Part shown: piece after piece, positions 14,672 to 21,863 of the stretch
Numbering within the stretch: the stretch's first letter is position 1
How the letters are laid out: every line of letters starts with the position of its first letter
NCBI GenBank assembly: GCA_947311795.1
Contig: CAMZLX010000104.1
Location: 1-25,128, forward strand
Direction: 5' to 3'
DNA length: 25,128 bases
Source: an uncultured Zetaproteobacteria bacterium
GTDB taxonomy: Bacteria > Pseudomonadota > Zetaproteobacteria > Mariprofundales > Mariprofundaceae
Program-made: the position numbers and the translations under genes
Notes under the pieces: generated by a model
Seen by the model: only the letters and a program-made list of their open reading frames with translations
What the model was told of the DNA's origin: nothing
Database searches by the model: none

Positions 14672-16398
14672 CGTAATATCCCCATCAAACTATCCATCAT
14701 TTGATTGCTGGTGGTTATAATTTTAGCCGATGCTTCATAAGCACGTTGAAACTTCATCATCGCAATCAGTTCTTCGTCAACATTAACACCAGAGATTGCT
14801 TCGCGTTGCTGTGTGAGTGATATGGATTCAGCCTCACGGTAGCTTTTTTGTTGATTCGCAACGCCAACATCAAGTCCGTAACGTGAGGAAAGCGAAGAAA
14901 TACGCTCATGTAAACTTGCAGGGGTACTTCCATCAACGCTAAGCGCAGTATCTTGAAGGTTCATAATATTTACGGCAGCACGGTTATCACCTGTTTGTAA
15001 TAAAGAAGTGGTGGGGTCGATATAACCTGTGCCAATGGAGGTAACATCATTAAGAATAGGTTGTGATAATGTGATATTACCAGCTGTTGAACCATGAAAG
15101 AAGCTGTTAATTTCATAAGCGGCTAAAAAATTAGATGTATCATCCGCAAAGGCAACTGTATTGCTTCCGGCATCGATATTTAAACGTCCTGCGCTATCTA
15201 CTGTTGCTGATAACCCAACAACTGCATTTAATGTTGTGGCAACATCATTCATTGTGCTTCCAGCTGCGATATTAATGGTGGTTTTGCTGGTGGGAATGAG
15301 GGGGGAACCAGCAGCATCATAAACATGAATATTAAAGCCTCCTGCTTGAACTTGACTTGCAAATGCAGTGTTTTGCGCGGCATCATTGAGTGCAAGTGTT
15401 GGGTTGGTTGCACCTTGCCCCGATTGAACTTGGCTCAGACGTGTAGCACTGCCTGCATTGCTTTGAATTTGGTTGGTAGAAAAGGCTAGGTTGCTGGCAA
15501 AACTATCCAAGGTATCCATATAACCCTGATAATATTCATCGCGCAATTTGATGGTGCCACCTAATGTGCCACCAAACTCTAACCCCTGAACCTGTTGATT
15601 GGTATTTTCAATCACAATGCCTTGATATCCCGTGCTTGATACACTGCTGCGCGTTAAATGACGAGCTACACCATCTTGGGTCAATAAATCCCCACCTTTG
15701 GTTTGTATGAGTAGCCCTCCATCTTGAGTGCTTACATTTTGAATAGGTATAATTTTGGCAAGGTCGCGCACGGCTTGATCGCGCTGATCGCGTAAATCAT
15801 TGGCAATGCTTGTTTGCCCTTGCTTGCCTGCTTCATGGGCAGTAATTTGTTGGGTTAAGGCTGAAATCTCATCAATCTTTAAGTTAGCATCTGCCAATTG
15901 CTGGTCAATGGATTGGTCAAGTTGAACTTGCCCGTTACCAAGTTGGGTTTGCATGTTGCCTAACTGTATAATTAATGCTTCACTTTTGTTGCGCACATTA
16001 TACTTTTGCGCTGTATCTTGTGGGTTATTGCTTAGTTGTTGCCATGACAAAAAGAAGTCATTAACCGAAGCTGCAAGCCCTGTGCTATCCAAACTGCCAA
16101 AGCTGTTTTCAATGGTGGTTAAACCTGTGGACACGTGATTCCAAAACTGAAATTGAGATGTATTTTCACGTTGTGAGTTTGCAATAAGTGGGTCAACTGA
16201 GCGACCGATACTTTTTAGATTGATACCGCGCCCAAAGTCCAAGCCGCCAATACTTTCGGGGGTTGTGGTTACAATATTTGGAGCCTGCCGTGAATAGCCA
16301 GGCGTATTGACGTTAGCAATGTTGTGCGAGACCACATCAATAGCTTTTTGCTGAGCGCGTAAGCTTGATGCCGCAACATTTAAAGCTTGAAAACTCAT
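14668..16398 (-). CDS. flgK: Flagellar hook-associated protein 1, FlgK
   Basis: The 576-residue first junction protein is exported through the flagellar channel. The N-terminus has the axial-protein motif (LNVAASSLRAQQKAID, then SHNIANVNTPGYSRQ), followed by the FlgK-specific NDFFLSWQQLSNNPQD and a long variable Ser/Thr/Asn-rich middle. The C-terminus NVDEELIAMMKFQRAYEASAKIITTSNQMMD is the family signature. Length is within the usual 450-650. It starts 4 bp inside flgN, its export chaperone, so synthesis of the pair is coupled. Confidence 0.97.
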   Translation of the reverse strand: MSFQALNVAASSLRAQQKAIDVVSHNIANVNTPGYSRQAPNIVTTTPESIGGLDFGRGINLKSIGRSVDPLIANSQRENTSQFQFWNHVSTGLTTIENSFGSLDSTGLAASVNDFFLSWQQLSNNPQDTAQKYNVRNKSEALIIQLGNMQTQLGNGQVQLDQSIDQQLADANLKIDEISALTQQITAHEAGKQGQTSIANDLRDQRDQAVRDLAKIIPIQNVSTQDGGLLIQTKGGDLLTQDGVARHLTRSSVSSTGYQGIVIENTNQQVQGLEFGGTLGGTIKLRDEYYQGYMDTLDSFASNLAFSTNQIQSNAGSATRLSQVQSGQGATNPTLALNDAAQNTAFASQVQAGGFNIHVYDAAGSPLIPTSKTTINIAAGSTMNDVATTLNAVVGLSATVDSAGRLNIDAGSNTVAFADDTSNFLAAYEINSFFHGSTAGNITLSQPILNDVTSIGTGYIDPTTSLLQTGDNRAAVNIMNLQDTALSVDGSTPASLHERISSLSSRYGLDVGVANQQKSYREAESISLTQQREAISGVNVDEELIAMMKFQRAYEASAKIITTSNQMMDSLMGILR

Positions 16399-16871
16399 CG
16401 TGCTGCCTGCGCAGTGTAGGTGCTGTACGTGGATGGTGCTTCAATGGCACCAATATGTTGCAAGATATTGGTGGTCACGTTCCATGCTGCACGCAAACGA
16501 ATATGGTTTTCAACATGGTCGTGTTCTAAGGTTTGCATACGGCGGACAAGGTCAATGCGCATAGTTTGTAGAACATCGGCATTTTTAGGTGCAAAATGGT
16601 CGATAATGAACGCCATACGTTTTTCTTTGTCTGAAATATGTTGTATGTGAGCGCATAAAACCTGGCACTGATGTTCAAGCTCATTGAGTGCACTTTGGCT
16701 TCTTGCCCTGCGCTCGACCAAGGATGTGAGTGCCTCAGCATTAAATGTTTGCATGGCTTCACGTTCTTCAATCACGATAACCTCTTGCTCGTGAATACAG
16801 TTTTCCATATCACTTAAAATTTGAGTGATGATTGCGGGCATGTTTTTTGATGTCGTCGATTGTATGCTCAT
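16395..16871 (-). CDS. flgN: FlgN-type chaperone for FlgK/FlgL
   Basis: The 158-residue, almost fully helical protein (central coiled coil about residues 15-135) has the charged, Glu-rich N-terminal helix of FlgN (MENCIHEQEVIVIEEREAM, then LVERRARSQSALNELEHQ). Sequence is weakly conserved in this family; the call rests on size, helical pattern and position between flgM and flgK, the standard order. FlgN keeps the late exported proteins FlgK and FlgL soluble and takes them to the export gate. It starts 3 nt after the flgM stop. Confidence 0.85.
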   Translation of the reverse strand: MSIQSTTSKNMPAIITQILSDMENCIHEQEVIVIEEREAMQTFNAEALTSLVERRARSQSALNELEHQCQVLCAHIQHISDKEKRMAFIIDHFAPKNADVLQTMRIDLVRRMQTLEHDHVENHIRLRAAWNVTTNILQHIGAIEAPSTYSTYTAQAAR

Positions 16872-16874
16872 TGG

Positions 16875-17159
16875 TTAACCCCACGCATGTTCGGACAATG
16901 CATTACGCACAATGTGTGATGCAACAGCTTTAGGGTTCATAGCGTATGTGCCTTGTTCTAAGGCATTACGGATACCTTCAATTTCATCCAAGCGTACTTC
17001 AGGCATATCGGAGAGCATCACCTTTGCGCGCTCACGCAAGCCTGCGGCATCAGAGACTTTAACATGGTCGCTTTGGCTACTTTTTGCAGTAGCTCCCTTG
17101 GTTTTGCTTGAAGGCTTATGAATGCCAGTGGGTTGACTTGAGCCTGTGATTCTAACCAT
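16875..17159 (-). CDS. flgM: Anti-sigma-28 factor FlgM
   Basis: The 94-residue protein has a disordered, Ser/Lys/Thr-rich N-terminal half and a C-terminal helical half that binds sigma-28: EVRLDEIEGIRNALEQGTY, then NPKAVASHIVRNAL, as in other FlgM proteins. FlgM holds FliA inactive until the hook is complete and FlgM itself is exported. A strong ribosome site (AGGAGG, 5-6 nt before ATG) serves it although the gene starts 8 bp inside flgJ. A sigma-28-like promoter lies 48-74 bp upstream within flgJ, giving the known feedback arrangement. Confidence 0.93.
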   Translation of the reverse strand: MVRITGSSQPTGIHKPSSKTKGATAKSSQSDHVKVSDAAGLRERAKVMLSDMPEVRLDEIEGIRNALEQGTYAMNPKAVASHIVRNALSEHAWG

Positions 17160-17616
17160 GTATGCCTCCTAGATTCGGTGGTGTGAGGGAAGGGTCCGTT
17201 TTCAATGTATCGGCAAGTTGTTGTAAACCTTGAGTGCCCCCCACTTTTTGGGTAAATCCATCACGCTCCAATTGACGGTACATATTCATTGCTAAACCCA
17301 AAGGTGCTTGTTTACTTCCCGATTCAGAAATGGCTTGATCCATCATGCCGTCATACATGCTGTTGGCATAACTGCGCGGAGAAAGTTCAGATTCGGGCAC
17401 TGTTTTGCGCATGGCTTCCATCATTTGTTGCAAAAAAATAGCTTCAAATTTACAGCACGCATCCCAAGCATCTTTGTCTTTAATTTCGAGGGGTTGATTC
17501 ACTTGCGAGTTTTGAAATGTTTTTGCTTGTGGTGGGTTTGAGGTAAACGCCATGGGTTTCATGGTTGGTTTTTGTTTTAAGACCTGACCGATAACGGTTT
17601 CAACTAAATCACGCAT
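17152..17616 (-). CDS. flgJ: Rod-binding protein FlgJ, single-domain form
   Basis: The 154-residue protein has the rod-binding (rod cap) domain: CCKFEAIFLQQMMEAMRKTVPES (about 52-74), then YDGMMDQAISESGSKQAPLGLAMNMYRQL (about 88-116). It ends without the muramidase domain found in the about 310-residue enteric FlgJ, so a separate enzyme must open the peptidoglycan for the rod. This short form is common outside the gamma-proteobacteria. Its ATG shares one base with the flgI stop (TAATG). The 3' part of the gene also holds a sigma-28-like promoter for flgM. Confidence 0.93.
   Translation of the reverse strand: MRDLVETVIGQVLKQKPTMKPMAFTSNPPQAKTFQNSQVNQPLEIKDKDAWDACCKFEAIFLQQMMEAMRKTVPESELSPRSYANSMYDGMMDQAISESGSKQAPLGLAMNMYRQLERDGFTQKVGGTQGLQQLADTLKTDPSLTPPNLGGIHG
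17207..17233 (-). promoter_or_regulatory. Sigma-28 (FliA)-like promoter of flgM inside flgJ
   Basis: The reverse strand reads TCAAGGTT, 11 nt, GCCGATAC. The consensus is TAAAGTTT-N11-GCCGATAA, so there are two mismatches in the -35 and one in the -10, with exact spacing. The predicted start near 17199 is about 40 nt before the flgM ATG. The -10 overlaps codons for LADT of FlgJ, so chance from coding sequence must be weighed. Confidence 0.6.
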
Positions 17617-18707
17617 TACATCACCCTAAGTTCAGCATGCAGTGCACCTGCTGCTTTTATGGCTTGTAAAACAGCAATCAAATCACTGGGTGTTGCACCC
17701 ACGGAATTAAGCGCTGACACCAAAGATGCAAGCGTGACTTGGCGAGGTAAAACAACCAATTGCGCTTCATCTTCTTCGATAGTGACCTCAGTCGTGGGGG
17801 TAGATGTGGTCGCACCAGAGGAGAAGGCAAAGGGTTGAGATACATCTGCACCTTCAACAATGTTAACACTGATGTTGCCATGCGCTACAGCAACGGTTTC
17901 AATGGTGACACCTTGCCCCATGACAATTGTGCCTGTGCGCTCATCTACGACAACAATAGCAGGTCTGTCGGTGAGCAATTCCAGTTGTTCGAGTTGTGCA
18001 ATCAGAGCAATCGCATTGCCGCTGGGGTTCCAGACTTCAACCGTGCCTGCATCAATGGCTTTTGCCATACCTTTCCCCATACTTTTATTGATGATGTCTT
18101 GCATACGTTGGACGGTGGTGAAATCGGGGTTGCGCAACATGACAGTTACTTTTTCCTGCCCAATGCTTAAACCACGGGGTGCTGCTTTTTCAATGCGCGC
18201 ACCATTGGGTATTTTGCCCACAGTGGGGTGATTCTTTACTGTGTTCCCTGCTGCCCCTGCAATGGCAAAACCGCCTACAGATAGTCCACCTTGCGCCACA
18301 GCATAAGCTTGCCCATTGCCGCCTAAAAGAGGGGTGATGAGTAATGTTCCACCACGTAAACTTTTACTATCGCCCAAGCTTGAAATCGTAACATCTAACT
18401 TTTGACCAGGGCGGGCAAATGGGGGCAGTTCTGCAGTCACAATCACAGCTGCAATATTTTTGGGTTTCATTTTTTTAATGTCAGGGCGTACATTAACCCC
18501 AAATCGCTCAAGCATGGCAGTGATACTGCTGATGGTGAATGGGGATGAATTGGAGCTATCACCAGTGCCATTCAAACCCACAACAATACCATAGCCAATC
18601 AAAGCATTGGAGCGTACGCCTTGAATATCAGCCAAATCTTTGATGCGTTCAGCATGTGCTGGAGTAGTAAGACTTAATGTTATGAATATGATGGCAAAAT
18701 ATTTCAT
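17616..18707 (-). CDS. flgI: Flagellar P-ring protein FlgI
   Basis: This 363-residue periplasmic protein forms the P ring around the rod in the peptidoglycan. A Sec signal peptide (MKYFAIIFITLSLTTPAHA, 1-19) is followed by the family start ERIKDLADIQGVRSNALIGYGIVVGLNGTGDS. Later conserved parts include LLGGNGQAYAVAQGG and VVDERTGTIVMG. Length is normal. I start at the second of two adjacent ATGs (18705-18707), 5 nt after GGAG. The frame extends to a TTG at 18728, which would add residues before the signal peptide and overlap flgH. Confidence 0.97.
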   Translation of the reverse strand: MKYFAIIFITLSLTTPAHAERIKDLADIQGVRSNALIGYGIVVGLNGTGDSSNSSPFTISSITAMLERFGVNVRPDIKKMKPKNIAAVIVTAELPPFARPGQKLDVTISSLGDSKSLRGGTLLITPLLGGNGQAYAVAQGGLSVGGFAIAGAAGNTVKNHPTVGKIPNGARIEKAAPRGLSIGQEKVTVMLRNPDFTTVQRMQDIINKSMGKGMAKAIDAGTVEVWNPSGNAIALIAQLEQLELLTDRPAIVVVDERTGTIVMGQGVTIETVAVAHGNISVNIVEGADVSQPFAFSSGATTSTPTTEVTIEEDEAQLVVLPRQVTLASLVSALNSVGATPSDLIAVLQAIKAAGALHAELRVM

Positions 18708-18715
18708 CATTGCTC

Positions 18716-19393
18716 CTAAAATGGCCAAATGAAGTCTAGCGTTTGGCCTAACCAGCCTTCATCCGTCATTGCAGCCAGCGAGCCACCACTGCCATAGCTC
18801 ACTTTGGCTTGTGCAACCTGAGCAGAGACAATGGTATTATTGGCAGAAATATCTGAAGGTCGGATGATGCCTGTAAAGGTGAGTTCTTGGGGTTGCTGGT
18901 TGATGGTGACTTCGCGGCGGCCAATAATTTTCATGTTACCATTGGGATACACTTCAGTGACCACAGCAGTCACACTGGCAAGCAAAGAGTCTGAATTGGT
19001 GGTTTCACCAGAACCAGAAAAGCTTTTATCATTGCTGGTGTTCATGGCTAAGGTTGGGTCAAAGTTTTTAGCTAGCGTTTTTTCTAAACCAAACATACCA
19101 CCCAAGCTTGATGAGTGTTTGGATTTTCGACTCTTTTTCGTACCTAAAGAGCGTGTTGCACTCGCGTTTTCTTGTACCAAGACCATCACCAAATCACCAA
19201 CACGGTGGGCTTTAGGGTCGGTAAACATGGTTGCGCCACTATTATTCCATAGAGAACCTGTTTGTGTGTTTTCTAACTCATGCTGCATAAGTGCTGCATC
19301 AACAATGGGTTTGTTTTTATCTTGTGTAACCAGTGATTTGCTCGGCGCACAAGCGCTTAAATATAGTGTCAGAAATAAGATAACATAGCGCAT
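18716..19393 (-). CDS. flgH: Flagellar L-ring lipoprotein FlgH
   Basis: The 225-residue outer-membrane lipoprotein has a lipobox LSAC with Cys15 as the lipidation site (MRYVILFLTLYLSAC). Family parts are SLWNNSGATMFTDPKAHRVGDLVMVLVQENASAT (about 48-81), GSGETTNSDSLLASVTAVVTEVYPNGNMKIIGRREV and the C-terminal LTFTGIIRPSDISANNTIVSAQVAQAKVSYGSGG; the protein ends in WP-F as often seen. FlgH builds the L ring that carries the rod through the outer membrane. Its ATG shares one base with the flgA stop (TAATG). Confidence 0.97.
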   Translation of the reverse strand: MRYVILFLTLYLSACAPSKSLVTQDKNKPIVDAALMQHELENTQTGSLWNNSGATMFTDPKAHRVGDLVMVLVQENASATRSLGTKKSRKSKHSSSLGGMFGLEKTLAKNFDPTLAMNTSNDKSFSGSGETTNSDSLLASVTAVVTEVYPNGNMKIIGRREVTINQQPQELTFTGIIRPSDISANNTIVSAQVAQAKVSYGSGGSLAAMTDEGWLGQTLDFIWPF

Positions 19394-20085
19394 TATGCAC
19401 CACCTACAAACACAGAAACAGTATGTGCATCTTGTACAGTGCTTTGCAGCGTTTGTTTGCTGCGAATATTTCTAACCAACATACGGTCACCTCGGCTACC
19501 CGATTTTAAGGCAATGCCTTCTGCGCGAACTTGAATGCCTGCAACTTTGGCAACGATGCTTACCACATCACCACGTTGAATCAGTGGTGGGCGTTTGACA
19601 TAGCTGGATACGAGCACACTGCCTTGACGTAAGCTGCGCAAACTTTTTAAGCCCACGACACCTTGAATGTTTGACCATGTGTGTCCGTGTAGCCCTGCAA
19701 TATCGGTTCTTGTTTTGGATAACATACTTTTGTCTAGCATGGTTCGTGCCGAAATATCTTGCTTCAAAACAACAACATCTGCCATCCACTTGACCAAGAC
19801 GGGCACATACCAACGTTTGTAATGCTTTCCGTGCCCTTGTTCGGCAATAAGGGATAAACGTTTCGGATAAGATTTAAGTGGTGGAAGCGACCAGCGTACG
19901 GTCCCTTTTGCGTTTGGCCATTTCTGCACTTTCATCAATTCGGGCGTGATACCTTTTACTTGTGGCTTGGCGGCAAAAAATGCCGCTAGTGATGCCTGCA
20001 TGGTTTTATCCACTTGCTGGGGTTCAGTCGCCCATGTAGAAAAAGGATTATATAGAAGCCATAGGCATAGGAGCAAGGGTTTCAT
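19393..20085 (-). CDS. flgA: P-ring assembly chaperone FlgA
   Basis: This 230-residue periplasmic protein has a signal peptide ending about WA at residues 18-19. The C-terminal part is the SAF domain of FlgA: VLKQDISARTMLDKSML, then VVGLKSLRSLRQGSVLVSSYVKRPPLIQRGDVVSIV and the ending HTVSVFVGG. FlgA is needed for polymerisation of FlgI into the P ring. The N-terminal half is weakly conserved, as usual. It begins 3 nt after flgG and is coupled to flgH. Confidence 0.93.
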   Translation of the reverse strand: MKPLLLCLWLLYNPFSTWATEPQQVDKTMQASLAAFFAAKPQVKGITPELMKVQKWPNAKGTVRWSLPPLKSYPKRLSLIAEQGHGKHYKRWYVPVLVKWMADVVVLKQDISARTMLDKSMLSKTRTDIAGLHGHTWSNIQGVVGLKSLRSLRQGSVLVSSYVKRPPLIQRGDVVSIVAKVAGIQVRAEGIALKSGSRGDRMLVRNIRSKQTLQSTVQDAHTVSVFVGGA

Positions 20086-20088
20086 GAT

Positions 20089-20877
20089 TTAGCGTTTCAA
20101 ACTGTTTGCATTTTGCAACATTTCATCAGCAGCTTGAACAGATTTTGAATTCATTTCGTAGGCGCGTTGCGCAGCAATGAGGTTAACCATTTCATCAACC
20201 ATATTCACATTCGACATTTCAATCATGCCCTGCCCCAAACCACCAAAACCATTTTCGCCTGGGTTGCCTGTGAGTGGTTCACCAGATGCATTGGATGACT
20301 GAAAAATAGAATTACCAAGGTGGGTAAGCCCTGCAGGGTTGCTAAAATCCACGGTTTGTAATTGACCCACGACGGTCGATAATGAGCCGGGCTGTTCAAT
20401 AGATACTGTGCCATCTTGCCCAATATTTATATTTAATGTGTCGGCAGGAAGTGTGATGTTGGGAAGTACGACATTACCATTGGATGTGACCAGTTGACCT
20501 TGTGCATCACGACTAAATGAGCCCGCTCGCGTATAGCCTGTTTCACCATTGGGCAGTTGAATTTGGAAAAAACCTCGTCCTTGAATAGCAATGTCTAAAG
20601 GGTTGTTGGTTTGTTGAAAGCTTCCTGCAGAAAACACATATTCAATGCTTGCAGTTTTAACGCCTAAACCCACTTGAATACCTGATGGAAGCTGTGTGCC
20701 TGCCGCACTGGCTTCAGCCCCCGGCGATTTAATTTGTTGATACATTAAGTCCTGGAAATTGGCTCGCCCGCGTTTGAAACCTGCGGTGTTCACGTTGGCG
20801 AGATTATTGGCAATCACATCCACGTTGGTGGTTTGTGCTGCCATGCCTGTTGCTGCTGTCCAGAGTGAGCGTATCAT
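20089..20877 (-). CDS. flgG: Distal rod protein FlgG
   Basis: The 262-residue axial protein forms the distal rod. It begins MIRSLWTAATGMAAQTTNVD with ANNLANVNTAGFKRGR (23-38), carries LDIAIQGRGFFQI (94-106) and GYTRAGSF (near 114-121), and ends with the axial-protein C-terminus NMVDEMVNLIAAQRAYEMNSKSVQAADEML. Length is exactly typical. Thr75 (in GVKTAS, 72-77) has the same residue number as the Thr of Campylobacter FlgG reported to carry phosphoethanolamine, and a phosphoethanolamine transferase-like gene is nearby. GAGGT about 9 nt before ATG serves as ribosome site. Confidence 0.97.
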   Translation of the reverse strand: MIRSLWTAATGMAAQTTNVDVIANNLANVNTAGFKRGRANFQDLMYQQIKSPGAEASAAGTQLPSGIQVGLGVKTASIEYVFSAGSFQQTNNPLDIAIQGRGFFQIQLPNGETGYTRAGSFSRDAQGQLVTSNGNVVLPNITLPADTLNINIGQDGTVSIEQPGSLSTVVGQLQTVDFSNPAGLTHLGNSIFQSSNASGEPLTGNPGENGFGGLGQGMIEMSNVNMVDEMVNLIAAQRAYEMNSKSVQAADEMLQNANSLKR

Positions 20878-20911
20878 AATGTAGTACCTCGTTGATTATT
20901 GTTTGTAAGTA

Positions 20912-21655
20912 TTAGCCTTGAATTTTTCCTACGTTTGAGCTGAGCTGTCCAGCCAGTTGATTGTATTGTTCCACAACTTTCATGGTGGATTCATACGAGC
21001 GTAGTGTTGCCACCATTTCTGTCATCGCGAGCACAGCATTCACGTTTGAATTTTCGAGTGCACCGTGCTGAATGACAATGTCACCGACTGCAGATTCCAT
21101 GTTGCCCGCATCGGTGAGTAATAATGTGCCTTCTTTTTTGGATAGATTGTTTTTATCGATAAGTGTTACCAAGCCAAGTTGAGCGACTTGCTCATTGTTG
21201 ATGTAAATCCCACCATCGTTGGTGGCTGATACATTACCATTGGGTAATGTAATAGGGCTTTGTGAATCATCCAAAACGGCCTGTCCACCTTGGGTGATAA
21301 GATTGCCTTCGTTATCGCGGGTGAAGTTACCAGCACGTGTTAAGGCAATACTTCCATCGCCTAGTTGAATTTGAAAATAACCATCCGCAACAATCGCAAA
21401 GTCCAATGCATTACCTGTTTGTTTGATGTTACCCGCTTTGGTATCGATATATTGTGTACCCATACTTAAATATGCTGATGGACGAGCTTGTTTGTTTGTA
21501 GCGAAATGAATGTTATCGGATAAAACTGATTTGAAAGATGAGCGTGAGGCTTTGTATCCCGTGGTGTTCACGTTGGCGAGGTTGTTTGTGATATTGTCTA
21601 ATCGATTTTCTGCCATTTTACTTGCCACACCCGATATAAAAAATCCACTTTGCAT
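20912..21655 (-). CDS. flgF: Proximal rod protein FlgF
   Basis: The 247-residue FlgF/FlgG-family rod protein begins MQSGFFISGVASKMAENRLDNITNNLANVNTTGYK. LDFAIVADGYFQIQ and ALTRAGNFTRD follow, with the axial C-terminus NVNAVLAMTEMVATLRSYESTMKVVEQYNQLAGQL. I start at ATG 21655, with AGGAG 7 nt upstream, because the family N-terminus begins there. The open frame continues to 21757, but those 34 residues are unlike any FlgF and are preceded by the promoter region. It is the first gene of the flagellar operon; a sigma-54-like promoter lies 39-54 bp upstream. Confidence 0.95.
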   Translation of the reverse strand: MQSGFFISGVASKMAENRLDNITNNLANVNTTGYKASRSSFKSVLSDNIHFATNKQARPSAYLSMGTQYIDTKAGNIKQTGNALDFAIVADGYFQIQLGDGSIALTRAGNFTRDNEGNLITQGGQAVLDDSQSPITLPNGNVSATNDGGIYINNEQVAQLGLVTLIDKNNLSKKEGTLLLTDAGNMESAVGDIVIQHGALENSNVNAVLAMTEMVATLRSYESTMKVVEQYNQLAGQLSSNVGKIQG

Positions 21656-21693
21656 AAAATCTCCTAAGCCAATAAACCTTACGGAAGGGTTAA

Positions 21694-21709
21694 AGCATGT
21701 TTGATGCCA
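21694..21709 (-). promoter_or_regulatory. Sigma-54 (RpoN)-like promoter of the flgF operon
   Basis: The reverse strand reads TGGCATCAAACATGCT: GG (-24) and GC (-12) exactly 10 nt apart and 13 of 16 positions fitting TGGCACRNNNNTTGCW, counting the N positions. The predicted start near 21683 leaves about 28 nt before the flgF ATG. Confidence 0.7.
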
Positions 21710-21718
21710 AGCATGAAG

Positions 21719-21746
21719 CACATGTTTATTTGAACAAATAGCATGT
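21719..21746. repeat. Dyad-symmetric sequence upstream of the flgF promoter
   Basis: TATTTG-AA-CAAATA (21727-21740) is a perfect 6-bp dyad, flanked by ACATG on the left and CATGT on the right in the same symmetry with one base offset. It lies just upstream of the -24 element, so it could bind a transcription factor; it is also AT-rich, so chance is possible. Confidence 0.35.
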
Positions 21747-21863
21747 ATTGGGTACAAGTTGCCTAAATAGGTAGGTAATTATTGCCTGTGCATAGCGTTG
21801 AAGTATGCATAGGGTTTGCTAAAGGATAGGGCACTCGGCAGGTTTCGTTGATTGAGGGTATGG

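Noticed and set aside
21656..21757. N-terminal 34-residue extension of FlgF
   Set aside because: It covers the sigma-54-like promoter and ribosome site and has no FlgF similarity; the ATG at 21655 with AGGAG fits better.
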